Source of the DNA: Lachnospiraceae bacterium
GTDB taxonomy: Bacteria > Bacillota > Clostridia > Lachnospirales > Lachnospiraceae
DNA length: 64,000 nucleotides
Reading direction: 5' to 3'
Assembly (NCBI GenBank): GCA_017448245.1
Contig: JAFSLV010000041.1
Span: forward strand, 62,001-126,000
The number at the start of each line of letters is the position of its first letter. The first letter of the stretch is position 1. Of the stretch, positions 1 through 8,794 are shown in pieces. The translations under genes and the position numbers were made by a program. The notes beneath the pieces were generated by a model. That model was not told where the DNA came from, did no database searches, and saw nothing but the letters and a program-made list of their open reading frames with translations.

Positions 1-90
1 GTCATAGTAGCCCGGACGGATACGGAATCCGCCGACCTCCTTTAAGGCAAGGATCTGTCGTTTTTCTTTGCGGGTCCTTTTGTCTTCCAT
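1..90 (-). CDS. Partial hypothetical CDS, runs off the left edge
   Basis: An open frame starts at an ATG (88-90) ten bases after the stop of the oxaloacetate decarboxylase-like gene and continues to the window edge. It begins MEDKRTRKEKRQILALKE and is rich in Lys and Arg. No strong ribosome site is visible (only ACGACGG). The short gap suggests it is the next gene of the same operon, but 30 residues are too few to assign a family. Confidence 0.45.
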   Translation of the reverse strand, partial: MEDKRTRKEKRQILALKEVGGFRIRPGYYD

Positions 91-99
91 CAACCGTCG

Positions 100-1497
100 T
101 TATGCGGGATACGCGCCGTTTGCGGTATCGGCGGAATGCAGATCCACCTTGGTCTGTTGTGCCTGACGGTATTTAAAATAGTCCATCGCCACCTGAGGGA
201 ACAGGGCATAGGACAGGGTATCTTCATCCTGCTGCTTGTATTCCTTGACCTCGTCTTCAAATTTGGCCAGCCCCGGTTCGAGCAGATCCGCCGGACGGCA
301 GGTGATGACCTCGCGGTCCCCGATGATCTTCTTTTGCACCTCGGGATTGATCGGCTTGATCGTCTGTCCGTAATTGCCGGAGACCAGGTCCTTGGTCTGG
401 TCGGTCGCGACCTTGTAGCGCTCTCCCATCAGCACGTTCATGACGGCCTGCGTGCCGACGATCTGGGAAGAAGGCGTCACCAGCGGCGGATCGCCAAAGT
501 CTTCGCGCACCCGCGGGATCTCTTCGAGCACGTCGCGGTATTTGTCGAGGGCATTCTGCTCCTTGAGCTGGCTGACCATGTTGGAGAGCATGCCGCCGGG
601 GACCTGGTACTGCAGCGTCTTGATGTCGACACCCAGGACCTTCGGGTCCATGAGCTTGCTCTCTAAGCACTCTTCCCTGTACGGCAGGAAATAGTCCGCG
701 ATTTCCGCAAGCAGATGCTGGTCAAGACCCGTATCATAGGGCGTTCCCTTGAAGGCCTCGACCATGACCTCGACGGAGGGCTGGGATGTGCCGAGGGCCA
801 GCGGGGAAATCGCGCAGTCGATGATATCCGCACCCGCTTCCGCGGCCTTGAGATACGACATCGCCGCTTCGCCGGACGTATAGTGCGTATGCACGTCGAT
901 CGGCAGGGAGGTCGCGCTCTTCATCGCCTTGACGAGCTCATAGGTTGTATACGGCAGGAGCAGTCCCGCCATGTCCTTGATGCAGATGGAGTCCGCCCCC
1001 ATCGCCTCGATCTCCTTGCAGATATTCATCCAGTAATCCATCGTATAGGCATCACCCAGCGTATAGACGAGTGCGATCTGCGCGTGGCCGCCTTCCTTTT
1101 TACAGGCTTTGACCGCGGTCTCCAGGTTGCGCAGGTCGTTTAAGCAGTCAAAGATGCGGATGATGTCCATGCCGTTGGCGATCGTCTTTTGCACAAAATA
1201 CTCGACGACGTCATCGGGATAATGCTTGTATCCGAGGATGTTTTGTCCGCGCAGAAGCATCTGCAGCGGTGTGTTTTTAAAGCCTTCTTTTAATTTGCGC
1301 AGACGCACCCACGGGTCCTCTTTTAAGAAACGCAGACACGCGTCAAAGGTCGCACCGCCCCAGCACTCGATCGAGTTGTAACCGACCGCGTCGATCTTGT
1401 CGATGATCGGCAGCATCAGATCGGTCGGCATACGCGTCGCGATCAGGGACTGGTGCGCATCACGCAGGGTGGTGTCTGTGATTTTGATCTTTCCCAT
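100..1497 (-). CDS. Oxaloacetate decarboxylase alpha / pyruvate carboxylase subunit B (5S-type carboxyltransferase)
   Basis: A 465-residue HMGL-like TIM barrel that moves CO2 between biotin and a 2-oxoacid (pyruvate/oxaloacetate). It opens with ITDTTLRDAHQSLIATRM, the family signature, followed by the ECWGGATFD segment, the metal-binding DVHTHYTSG stretch near residue 200 and the C-terminal PYC/OADA domain. It ends before any biotinyl domain, so it must use the separate carrier encoded at 2729-3118. The start has an upstream AGAAAGGAAAATAAC. It is the last clear member of a five-gene operon with the beta subunit, biotin carrier, gamma-like subunit and a 12S-like carboxyltransferase. The true substrate (oxaloacetate decarboxylation or transcarboxylation) cannot be told from sequence alone. 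Confidence 0.9.
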   Translation of the reverse strand: MGKIKITDTTLRDAHQSLIATRMPTDLMLPIIDKIDAVGYNSIECWGGATFDACLRFLKEDPWVRLRKLKEGFKNTPLQMLLRGQNILGYKHYPDDVVEYFVQKTIANGMDIIRIFDCLNDLRNLETAVKACKKEGGHAQIALVYTLGDAYTMDYWMNICKEIEAMGADSICIKDMAGLLLPYTTYELVKAMKSATSLPIDVHTHYTSGEAAMSYLKAAEAGADIIDCAISPLALGTSQPSVEVMVEAFKGTPYDTGLDQHLLAEIADYFLPYREECLESKLMDPKVLGVDIKTLQYQVPGGMLSNMVSQLKEQNALDKYRDVLEEIPRVREDFGDPPLVTPSSQIVGTQAVMNVLMGERYKVATDQTKDLVSGNYGQTIKPINPEVQKKIIGDREVITCRPADLLEPGLAKFEDEVKEYKQQDEDTLSYALFPQVAMDYFKYRQAQQTKVDLHSADTANGAYPA

Positions 1498-1559
1498 GTT
1501 ATTTTCCTTTCTTTTATGCTCTGTTCCGGCCTGTCAGTCGAAAATGCCGCAAGCCGCGC

Positions 1560-2687
1560 TTATTTCACTCCGAAAATCGCCATAAAGGTACCGGCAACCA
1601 CCGCCGTTCCTATGACACCTGCCACGTTGGGGCCCATCGCATGCATCAGCAGGAAATTGGTGGGATCGTATTCGGCACCGACCTTCTGCGACACACGGGC
1701 CGCCATCGGTACGGCGGACACCCCCGCGCTTCCGACGAGCGGATTGATCCGCCCCTTGGTGATCACGCACATGAGCTTGCCAAAGAGCGTGCCGGCCGCG
1801 GTACCAAAGGCAAATGCAATGAGTCCGAGCCCCACGATCTTGATCGTTGTCCAGTTGAGAAACGCCTCCGCGCTGGTCGTTGCGCCGACCGAAGTGCCGA
1901 GCAGGATGACCACGATATACATCAGCGCGTTACCCGCCGTCTCCTGCAGCTGGTGTACGACGCCGGACTCCCGGAAGAGATTGCCGAGCATCAGCATACC
2001 GACCAGCGGTGCGGTCGTGGGGAGGATCAGACATACGACGATCGTCACGATGATCGGAAAGAGAATCCGCTCGAGCTTGGAAACGGGACGCAGCTGCTCC
2101 ATCTTGATCATCTTTTCTTTTTTGGTGGTGAGCAGCTTCATGATCGGCGGCTGGATCATCGGCACGAGGGACATATAGGAATAGGCCGCCACCGCAATCG
2201 GGCCCAGGATATCCATCTGTTGGAGCTTACTTGCGAGAAAGATACTGGTCGGGCCGTCCGCGCCGCCGATGATCGAAATGGCGGCCGCAGCCTTGTCGTT
2301 GAACCCAAGGGCGATTGCCCCGAAATACGCGGCAAAGATCCCGAACTGCGCCGCGGCACCCATCAGAAACGAGACGGGATTGGCGATCAGGGGACCGAAA
2401 TCCGTCATCGCGCCGACGCCCATAAAGATGAGCGAGGGCAGGATCGCCCACTCATCGAGCAGATAGAAAAAGTGTAACAGTCCTCCCTCTTCCATGATCG
2501 GCGGATAGATATTGACGAGCAGCATACCAAAGGAAATCGGAATCAGCAGCAGCGGCTCCTTTTCCCTGGCGATGGCAAAATACAGAAAGATCAGCGCGAC
2601 ACATACCATCAGCACATTGCCGCCGGTCATCGTCGTAAATGCCGTCTGCCCCCACAGATTGGTCAGGGTATTTGTAATATAGTCCAT
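1560..2687 (-). CDS. Na+-translocating decarboxylase beta subunit
   Basis: A 375-residue multi-spanning membrane protein of the OadB/GcdB/MmdB family. It decarboxylates carboxybiotin and couples this to Na+ export. Family features are the [11 protein letters not shown] segment, the FGPLIANP segment, the [11 protein letters not shown] loop and the [15 protein letters not shown] region near the C-terminus. The start is preceded by ACGGAGGAAG. Its place between the biotin carrier and the 5S-type carboxyltransferase fits a complete membrane decarboxylase complex. Confidence 0.93.
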   Translation of the reverse strand: MDYITNTLTNLWGQTAFTTMTGGNVLMVCVALIFLYFAIAREKEPLLLIPISFGMLLVNIYPPIMEEGGLLHFFYLLDEWAILPSLIFMGVGAMTDFGPLIANPVSFLMGAAAQFGIFAAYFGAIALGFNDKAAAAISIIGGADGPTSIFLASKLQQMDILGPIAVAAYSYMSLVPMIQPPIMKLLTTKKEKMIKMEQLRPVSKLERILFPIIVTIVVCLILPTTAPLVGMLMLGNLFRESGVVHQLQETAGNALMYIVVILLGTSVGATTSAEAFLNWTTIKIVGLGLIAFAFGTAAGTLFGKLMCVITKGRINPLVGSAGVSAVPMAARVSQKVGAEYDPTNFLLMHAMGPNVAGVIGTAVVAGTFMAIFGVK

Positions 2688-2728
2688 GAACTTCCTCCGT
2701 TATCCGTAAAAGAAATGAGGGCCGGTCG

Positions 2729-3118
2729 TTAATTGAGCGTTGCGAGTACCTGACCCGCTTCACAGGGTTCACCGACACCGATATCGATCGAAGCGACGGT
2801 ACCGGCCTCGGGCGCGACCATCGGGATCTCCATCTTCATCGACTCGATCGTCACCACGGTATCGCCCTTGCCGACGGCAGTGCCGACCGGCGCATCGACT
2901 CTCAAGACCTTGCCCGCGGCACCGGCCTCGATTTTGATGCTGCCTGCTCCGCCTGCGGCAGGCGCGGGAGCTGCGGGTGCGGGGGCCGCAGGCGCTGCGG
3001 CCTGCGCGGGCGCGGGTGCCGCTCTCCTTGCGCTCGAAACCGCGGGAGCACCCGCTCCGCCTTCCTCGACGGTGACTTCATATGCGTTGCCGTTCACGGT
3101 AATCGTGTAGTTTTTCAT
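2729..3118 (-). CDS. Biotin carboxyl carrier protein of the decarboxylase complex
   Basis: A 129-residue biotinyl carrier. The start MKNYTITVNG was chosen because AGGAGGG lies just upstream; the longer frame up to 3238 has no such site. The N-terminal part has the usual beta hairpin (NGNAYEVTVEE), then a flexible Ala/Pro linker (about residues 30-60), then a lipoyl/biotinyl domain with the biotinylation motif ESMKMEI. It shuttles CO2 from the soluble carboxyltransferases to the membrane beta subunit. Confidence 0.93.
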   Translation of the reverse strand: MKNYTITVNGNAYEVTVEEGGAGAPAVSSARRAAPAPAQAAAPAAPAPAAPAPAAGGAGSIKIEAGAAGKVLRVDAPVGTAVGKGDTVVTIESMKMEIPMVAPEAGTVASIDIGVGEPCEAGQVLATLN

Positions 3119-3137
3119 AAAAGATACCCTCCTGATA

Positions 3138-3626
3138 TTATGCTTTTTTCCAAGATGACGCATGACGGATGCGACGGATGCTGCGGACACGGTATGTGCC
3201 GTAGTCTCTCGTCGGATCAAAATCATCGACATATGCATCCGAATAGTCTCTTCCGGCCGCGTGTGAAGACGTCATCTCCGTTTCGTACGCATGGATGGCC
3301 GCGGCGATCACCGCGATCAGCTCGTCGGTGCCGATGTCCGCGTCCGCCGTAACGAGAGCCTGTGTCTTTTCTTCCTTTTGCGCAATCTGCCCGACCGTCT
3401 TGTCGATCGCATCAAGACGCATCTGCTTGTCTTCCTTTTTGCCCTGCTGGAGCTTTCCGATCATCGGAAATACGGAAATGACCAGCGAGATGATGATCAG
3501 CACAAGGAAGGCCATCCCCATGCCGAGCAGCGTATTATAGCCGGCATTGACGATCTCCTCGCTGCATCCGGTGAGGACGAGGATGGCGGTCAGGGTCAGA
3601 AAGCCACTCTGTCTGATATGCTTCAT
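3138..3626 (-). CDS. Decarboxylase gamma-like subunit (OadG family) with a lipobox
   Basis: A 162-residue small membrane subunit. The start MKHIRQSG follows ACGGAGGACAG. An N-terminal hydrophobic stretch ending LTAILVLTGCSEE reads as a lipoprotein signal with Cys about residue 21. A second membrane segment (GMAFLVLIIISLVISVF) follows, then a soluble region. The C-terminal half (DELIAVIAAAIHAYE) matches the OadG pattern, and the tail VRSIRRIRHASSWKKA is basic. The subunit normally holds the decarboxylase complex together. The lipobox before the transmembrane helix is unusual and could be a cleaved signal. Confidence 0.8.
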   Translation of the reverse strand: MKHIRQSGFLTLTAILVLTGCSEEIVNAGYNTLLGMGMAFLVLIIISLVISVFPMIGKLQQGKKEDKQMRLDAIDKTVGQIAQKEEKTQALVTADADIGTDELIAVIAAAIHAYETEMTSSHAAGRDYSDAYVDDFDPTRDYGTYRVRSIRRIRHASSWKKA

Positions 3627-3648
3627 ATGCTGTCCTCCGTTACGCGCA

Positions 3649-5079
3649 TCAGACCGCGCCGTGTTTTTTGACGGGTCTGTCTTCGCGCTTGGAATAGAGC
3701 ATTTCAAACGCACCGATCAGATATTTTCTTGTGTCTTTGGGATCGATGATCTCGTCGACCACGCCCCTGGCTGCGGCGCTGGAAGCGCTGTTTTGCAGCT
3801 TTTTGTATTCCGCTTCGATTTCCTTGACGGCGTCCGCGTCCTTTCCTTCACCGAGGATCTTTGCGGCCATCTCCGCACGCATCGTGCCGATCACGGAGGA
3901 AGGCCACATCACCTTGAAATCCGCACCTTTGCCGATGCTCATCATCACGATTGCGGCAAGGCCGTATGCCGATCCGGTCGTCAGCGTGACCTTGGGAACG
4001 GTGGCGTCCTTTAACGCATAGAGAAGGGAGGCGGCATGTGAGGCTCCGTACATCTCGTCCGCCATGTCCGCGTCAAATCCCTCCGCGTCCGCAAAGACGA
4101 GCACGGGGATCCCGAAGGCATCCGCAAAGCGGATCATTCCGGCTGCCTTTTTGCAGCCTGCGGCACTCAGTCTCTTTTCATATCTGGCCGTTTCCTTCCC
4201 CTCCTCATCCGTCAGTACGCTGCGGTTGGCGATGACGGCCACGGTCTGTCCGTTCAGTCGCAGGAAGCCTGTCGCCATCTCGGGCGCATAGGCTTTCTTT
4301 GTCTCGAAAAAGAGCGCATCATCGGCGATCATCGAAAGGGCTTTTGCGGGATCCGCACAGTTCTTTTCGATGCCTGAAACCTCCCGATTGAGATCGTCGT
4401 CGGCGGTGATAAAGGAATCGTCATCTTCGTTATTGGAAGGAAGCAGGGACATCAGTATCCGGATCTGACCGGGAAGCGAGGCTTCGTCGCAGACCAGGTC
4501 GATATCCGGTGTCTTTGCACTGCGGAACGCGCTTGCCGACGTGTCGCATTTTTCCCTGTAATTGTTGCTGACGGCGTCCGGCGGATTGAGGAAAAACCTG
4601 CCGTCCTTTTGTTCCATCAGGACAAAATCCGTCAGGGCGCACAGAATCGCCATCGAGCCTCCGCAATTGCCGCAGACCACGGAGATCTGCGGAATCACGC
4701 CCGAAGCGTCCGTCTGTTTGTCCGCAATCAGGGACAGGGCGCTGAGTGCGTCCGTCGCTTCCTGCAAACGCATCCCGGAAGAATCGATCAGACCGATGAC
4801 CGGTGCTCCCGTTTTCAGTGCAAGATCATAGAGTCTTGCGATTTTCCTTGCGTGCATCTCGCCCACCGAGCCGTTCAGGACGGATACGTCCTGACTGTAG
4901 ACATACACCAGACGGGATTCGATCAGACCGTAACCGGTGATCACGCCGTCGGACGGTGTATCCGCACGGCTGACCCCGAAATCGGTCGCGCGCGCACGCA
5001 CATCCGCGCCGATTTCGACAAAGCTCAGGTCATCGAGTATGGCATCGATTCGCTGCCTTGCCTTAGAAGAAACACTCAT
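3649..5079 (-). CDS. Carboxyl transferase domain protein (12S / MmdA-like)
   Basis: A 476-residue acyl-CoA carboxyltransferase homologue made of two crotonase-fold halves. The start MSVSSKARQR was chosen because of ACGGAGGTAGCAGC upstream. Family features are GLIDSSGMRLQEATDALSAL (first half oxyanion region), VCGNCGGSMAILCALTDF, and GSAYGLAAIVMMS plus MRAEMAAKIL in the second half. It is shorter and more divergent than MmdA (usually about 510 residues). It heads the operon, so the complex pairs a CoA-ester carboxyltransferase with a 2-oxoacid carboxyltransferase and a Na+ pump. Malonyl-CoA, methylmalonyl-CoA or glutaconyl-CoA are all possible substrates. Confidence 0.83.
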   Translation of the reverse strand: MSVSSKARQRIDAILDDLSFVEIGADVRARATDFGVSRADTPSDGVITGYGLIESRLVYVYSQDVSVLNGSVGEMHARKIARLYDLALKTGAPVIGLIDSSGMRLQEATDALSALSLIADKQTDASGVIPQISVVCGNCGGSMAILCALTDFVLMEQKDGRFFLNPPDAVSNNYREKCDTSASAFRSAKTPDIDLVCDEASLPGQIRILMSLLPSNNEDDDSFITADDDLNREVSGIEKNCADPAKALSMIADDALFFETKKAYAPEMATGFLRLNGQTVAVIANRSVLTDEEGKETARYEKRLSAAGCKKAAGMIRFADAFGIPVLVFADAEGFDADMADEMYGASHAASLLYALKDATVPKVTLTTGSAYGLAAIVMMSIGKGADFKVMWPSSVIGTMRAEMAAKILGEGKDADAVKEIEAEYKKLQNSASSAAARGVVDEIIDPKDTRKYLIGAFEMLYSKREDRPVKKHGAV

Positions 5080-5135
5080 GCTGCTACCTCCGTAGTGATT
5101 TTCATACGATGAATGGAATTGACCATACAAATACG

Positions 5136-5141
5136 AGTATA
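5136..5141 (-). promoter_or_regulatory. Probable -10 box of the decarboxylase operon
   Basis: A TATACT hexamer lies about 60 bases before the 12S-like start in an AT-rich 140-base gap after scpB. No good -35 stands at the usual distance, so activator dependence is possible. Confidence 0.4.
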
Positions 5142-5220
5142 ACACAGAAAAGACAAAAAAGATATAATAAATAAGTATGGTTGGACAGACAATACCTATC
5201 GGGACATGTGCGGGACGCGG

Positions 5221-5790
5221 TCAGATATCGAGTTTGACGTTAATCTCACGCTCCGCTTCCTGCTTGAACTCCTCCACCTTGACGGCATCGAGGGACGGCA
5301 GCTCCTCCAGGGAGCGCACGCCGAAAGAGCGCAGAAACTCCTCCGTCGTTCCGAACAGCAGCGGTCTTCCCGGCGCATCGAGCCTGCCGAGTTCCGTTAC
5401 AAAGCCGAGCTCCGCAAGACGGTTGACCGAGTGATCGGAATTGACCCCGCGGATCCGCTCTATCTCCACCTTGGTGATCGGCTGCTTATAGGCAATGATC
5501 GAGAGCGTCTCTAAGAGCGCGTCGGTCAGCTGCACCTTCTTCGGTGTCTTGGCGATTCTGATCAGCGTCTCGTAATACTCCTTTTTGGTGCACAGCTGGA
5601 TCGCCCCCTCGAGCTCGATGAGGCCGATGCCGGAGTCGTTTTTTTCGTATTTTTCTTTCAGATAAGCGATCTGCTGCAGGACCTCCTCCGGTTCCTCCTC
5701 GAGCACCTCCGCAAGGCGCGAGATCTCGACGGATTCGCCCATGGTAAAAAGGATCGCTTCGATCGCTGCCGCATACTGTTCAAAGTTCAT
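5221..5790 (-). CDS. scpB: Segregation and condensation protein B
   Basis: A 189-residue protein with tandem winged-helix domains. It binds ScpA and the Smc heads in the bacterial condensin that organises the chromosome. Recognisable segments are AIEAILFTMGE at the N-terminus, ALLETLSIIAYKQPITK in the middle and LIRIAKTP before it, with RPLLFGTTEEFLRSFG near the end. Its start overlaps the scpA stop by four bases, typical of coupled translation. Confidence 0.95.
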   Translation of the reverse strand: MNFEQYAAAIEAILFTMGESVEISRLAEVLEEEPEEVLQQIAYLKEKYEKNDSGIGLIELEGAIQLCTKKEYYETLIRIAKTPKKVQLTDALLETLSIIAYKQPITKVEIERIRGVNSDHSVNRLAELGFVTELGRLDAPGRPLLFGTTEEFLRSFGVRSLEELPSLDAVKVEEFKQEAEREINVKLDI

Positions 5791-6587
5791 ACCGTCTCCA
5801 CCTCGTTTTGTACGGTTTCTTCCGCCTGATCCGGCAAGGCATCTTTTTCTTTCAGGAGGATCATGATATCCCCGAAGGTATCCGTCTGCTCGACCTCGAT
5901 CTCTCCCATCTTGATCTCCTCGAGAATCACCAGAAAGGTCACGATGATCTCCGAGCGGGAATGCTGTTTTTCGAGCAGCTGCCGGAAGCTGACCCGCTTG
6001 TGTTCCCGGACATAGGCCTTGATATAGAGCATCTTCTCGTCCATGTCGATCTCTTCGCGACGTATCTCTCCGAAATGCGCACGGATCGGATCCACCTTGT
6101 CCTTTTGCCGGCGCAGAAGGTCCTTGAGGATCTGATGGAGCTGCTCCATGTCAACATCCCCGACGAGTTCTTCGAGATCGACCGGCGGCTCATAGGACAC
6201 GACCTCGTCCGGCAGATCCTTTTTTCGGAAAAAGTGCGCATCGGCGCCCATCTGCATGTCTTTGAGCTCGTAAGACATGTACTTGTACATCTTGTATTGC
6301 AGAAGCTGCTCCACAAGCTCCGCTCTCGGATCCTCCTCCTCGCCCTCCTCGTTGACCGTCCTGGGCAGGAGCATCCGGCATTTGATGTCGATGAGCGTCG
6401 CGGCCATGACGAGAAACTCGCTCGTGACGTCCATATCCTCATGCTCCATCTGACGGATATAGTCGAGATACTGTTCCGTGATCGTCACGATCGGGATGTC
6501 GTAGATATCGATTTTGTTTTTGTCGATCAGATGTAACAGGAGGTCCAGCGGGCCTTCAAACACCTGGAGTTTTACTTCGAGTGCCAT
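5787..6587 (-). CDS. scpA: Segregation and condensation protein A
   Basis: A 266-residue kleisin that bridges the Smc heads. The N-terminal motif VFEGPLDLLLHLIDKNKIDI is diagnostic, followed by EFLVMAATLIDIKCRMLLP, an acidic linker, and a C-terminal winged helix (SRSEIIVTFLVILEEIKMG). The start has GCAAGGAAGAGGC upstream and lies inside the last 16 bases of the phosphoesterase gene, making a three-gene unit with scpB. Confidence 0.95.
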   Translation of the reverse strand: MALEVKLQVFEGPLDLLLHLIDKNKIDIYDIPIVTITEQYLDYIRQMEHEDMDVTSEFLVMAATLIDIKCRMLLPRTVNEEGEEEDPRAELVEQLLQYKMYKYMSYELKDMQMGADAHFFRKKDLPDEVVSYEPPVDLEELVGDVDMEQLHQILKDLLRRQKDKVDPIRAHFGEIRREEIDMDEKMLYIKAYVREHKRVSFRQLLEKQHSRSEIIVTFLVILEEIKMGEIEVEQTDTFGDIMILLKEKDALPDQAEETVQNEVETV

Positions 6588-7501
6588 GCCTCTTCCTTGC
6601 CGGGCAGGTCTGCCGGCGCTTTCGCGGCGCCTGTGCCCCTGAGTTTGATCATGCAGACCTCACCCGGATTGTTGAACCGCACATGCAGTGTATGGGTGCC
6701 GAGCCCGCAGCTGATGATCATGGTGTGGTGTCTGCCGTTTCCTTCGAGCGTATACTCTCCCGCGTCATAATGCGGAAAAAGTTCAAACGAAGGCGCGATC
6801 ACGCCGCCGATCCCGGGCAGCCTTGCGATGCCGCCGTGTACGTGGCCGGATACGGTGAGGTCCGCGCCCCAGGCTGCGTAGGTCTTGAAATGACGCGGAT
6901 CATGGGCGATCAGGATGGTATATTTGCCGGGATCCGGTACGCCGACCGCCTCCTTCAGGGTCTCTTCGTCCAGACAGGACCTTGAGAAGCGGCGGTAGCT
7001 TTCTGGATCGATCTCAAAGCCCGTGACGTCGACAGCCCCGCACACATCTCTTGCGGTTTCGTTACGCAGCGTCCTTGCGCCGGCCTCCGAAATCCTTGCT
7101 TCATACCGTGCATACGTGTCCCCGTAGTTGTCCGTATCCGTAGCAAGCTTGGACTCATGATTGCCCATGCCGCACAGAAAAGGGATATCCTGCGCCAGGG
7201 CCCGTACCAGTGCGACGGCCGCCTCGTCGTTACAGTCCTTTGCCTTATGGTGACAGGTGATCAGGTCTCCGGCACTGAGAATCAGATCCGGTTTCCCGTT
7301 ACGGATCGCCTCCGCGAGACGCGCGTTTTTTGCACCGTAATCCTTTTCGTGCAGATCGCTGATGAGACAGACCGTCAGATCCTTCTTTAGCTTGTCCGAC
7401 GCCAGCTCATACGTGCGTACCACAAAATGACTGGTATCGTGGTGCACGATGACCCAGATCCACAGGATGCACAGTGCAATTACCGAAATCACAATATTCA
7501 T
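6572..7501 (-). CDS. Membrane-anchored metallophosphoesterase
   Basis: A 309-residue calcineurin-like phosphoesterase. One N-terminal membrane helix (IVISVIALCILWIWVIV) is followed by the metal motifs in order: ISDLHEKDYG (D-x-H), SAGDLI (GD), GMGNHES (GNHE), IAHDPRHF and SGHVHGG (GHxH). All metal ligands seem present. The substrate is unknown; relatives act on nucleotides or lipids. The ATG lies immediately after the rpsU terminator and has no clear Shine-Dalgarno site, so expression probably depends on readthrough or an unseen start. Confidence 0.85.
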   Translation of the reverse strand: MNIVISVIALCILWIWVIVHHDTSHFVVRTYELASDKLKKDLTVCLISDLHEKDYGAKNARLAEAIRNGKPDLILSAGDLITCHHKAKDCNDEAAVALVRALAQDIPFLCGMGNHESKLATDTDNYGDTYARYEARISEAGARTLRNETARDVCGAVDVTGFEIDPESYRRFSRSCLDEETLKEAVGVPDPGKYTILIAHDPRHFKTYAAWGADLTVSGHVHGGIARLPGIGGVIAPSFELFPHYDAGEYTLEGNGRHHTMIISCGLGTHTLHVRFNNPGEVCMIKLRGTGAAKAPADLPGKEEAWHSK

Positions 7502-7510
7502 AAACGGTGT

Positions 7511-7552
7511 TCAAAAAGGAAGCCCGTGATTTAGTGGCTAAACCAGGGGCTT
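7511..7552 (-). terminator. Rho-independent terminator of rpsU
   Basis: On the minus strand a 14-bp imperfect stem (AGCCCCTGGTTTAG with its complement at 7521-7534) and a three-base loop are followed by CCTTTTTGA. It lies directly between rpsU and the phosphoesterase start. Confidence 0.8.
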
Positions 7553-7561
7553 TTTAAACGA

Positions 7562-7738
7562 TTAATTGTGTTTGCGCTTTCTGGCGGCTTCCGACTTTTT
7601 CTTGCGCTTGACGCTGGGCTTTTCATAGTGCTCGCGCTTGCGGATCTCCTGCTGGATGCCGGCTTTGGCACAGCTCCTCTTAAAACGCCTCAGGGCGCTG
7701 TCGAGTGTTTCATTTTCTTTTACGATCACCGAAGACAT
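7562..7738 (-). CDS. rpsU: 30S ribosomal protein S21
   Basis: A 58-residue basic protein starting [20 protein letters not shown], the conserved S21 N-terminus, with a Lys/Arg-rich tail. It helps the small subunit engage mRNA at initiation. The start was set by AAGGGAGGGATACAG directly upstream; the longer frame to 7771 lacks support. It has its own promoter and terminator, so it is a single-gene unit. Confidence 0.97.
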   Translation of the reverse strand: MSSVIVKENETLDSALRRFKRSCAKAGIQQEIRKREHYEKPSVKRKKKSEAARKRKHN

Positions 7739-7812
7739 CTGTATCCCTCCCTTCAGTCCCATCAGTGGCACAGACTGAGCGGGTTATTTGTCACTTCACA
7801 AGTAACTTCAAT

Positions 7813-7840
7813 ATTATAGCACAAAAAAAGCCGCCGTCAA
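7813..7840 (-). promoter_or_regulatory. Sigma-A promoter of rpsU
   Basis: TTGACG (7835-7840) and TATAAT (7813-7818) are 16 bases apart. The predicted leader is about 70 bases. Confidence 0.8.
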
Positions 7841-7849
7841 GCGCTCCTT

Positions 7850-8794
7850 TCAGCGTATGATCCATGCGAGCGTGAGGCTGATCCCGTAGAGAAACGTGGC
7901 GGCCGATGCGCGTTTCATGAGCGAGGGACGCAGCGCCTCCTGCCGGATCAGGCGCGCCTGCTTAAAGGAAAAGATCATCCCGACATGGAAGATGACCAGG
8001 GCGAGAACGGCAATCGGCAGCACGGGAAATCCGAGCGTCCGGAATCGGGGCAGAAAGACCACGACAAATACCCCCATCAGGGTGACCCAGACAAACATGC
8101 AGATCCTGTACAGGACGGCGGCGCGCTCCCTGCCGAGGAGAACAGGCAGCGTCTTTCTGCCCGATGCGGTATCCTTTTCCACGTCGCAGGTATTGTTGGT
8201 CAGCATGATCATCGCGATGCCGTAGGCGACCGGCAACGTCTCCAGCATAACGGACAGGCGTACGATGCCGCCCGTAAGCGAGATATAGCAGCCAAGGGGG
8301 ATGAGGCATCCCATGACAAATCCGGAGACGCACTCGCCGACCGGCAGATAGGACAGGGGTACGGGGCCTGCGGAATACAATATCACAACCACCGCACCTG
8401 CAAGTCCTGTCAGGAGTACCGGAAGGCCTCCTTTCATCACCGGAAGCACGGCCAGAACGGCCGCTGCCAGAAGGAAGCCCGTTCCGAGCATCAGTGCCTG
8501 TGCCGGCGGAATATTCTTGTATACCAGCACGGCATCCGTTTCTTCCACAGCGTCCTTTTCGGTGTCCGCTCCTTTTTTGAGATCGAAATAGTCATTGAAC
8601 GTATTGACGGCACTCTGCATCAGGATGCAGATCGCAAGCAGAACAAAAAACAGGGGAAGATCCAGAGTCTTTTGCTCGCTGAAGACGATTGCCGCAGACA
8701 AAAGAACCGGTGTCACGGACGCTGCCCAGGTATGCGGTGCCGCCAGCTGCAGTGCCGTCTTAGGCGTCAGATTCTGATGCTCTTTGTCAGCCAT
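7850..8794 (-). CDS. menA: UbiA-family prenyltransferase, likely 1,4-dihydroxy-2-naphthoate polyprenyltransferase (MenA-type)
   Basis: A 314-residue polytopic membrane enzyme with about eight to nine helices. It carries both Asp-rich motifs of the family: NTFNDYFD near residue 65 and NNTCDVEKDTASGRKTLP near residue 200, which bind Mg-diphosphate. MenA joins the polyprenyl tail to dihydroxynaphthoate in (demethyl)menaquinone synthesis. The start MADKEHQ has AGAGGTGATGAC upstream. Its 5' end overlaps the polyprenyl synthase gene, whose product would supply its substrate, and FixCX lies just above. Another aromatic acceptor cannot be excluded. Confidence 0.85.
   Translation of the reverse strand: MADKEHQNLTPKTALQLAAPHTWAASVTPVLLSAAIVFSEQKTLDLPLFFVLLAICILMQSAVNTFNDYFDLKKGADTEKDAVEETDAVLVYKNIPPAQALMLGTGFLLAAAVLAVLPVMKGGLPVLLTGLAGAVVVILYSAGPVPLSYLPVGECVSGFVMGCLIPLGCYISLTGGIVRLSVMLETLPVAYGIAMIMLTNNTCDVEKDTASGRKTLPVLLGRERAAVLYRICMFVWVTLMGVFVVVFLPRFRTLGFPVLPIAVLALVIFHVGMIFSFKQARLIRQEALRPSLMKRASAATFLYGISLTLAWIIR

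Noticed and set aside
5080-5220. Terminator between scpB and the decarboxylase operon
   Set aside because: No stem with a T-run is visible; the gap only offers a possible -10 element.
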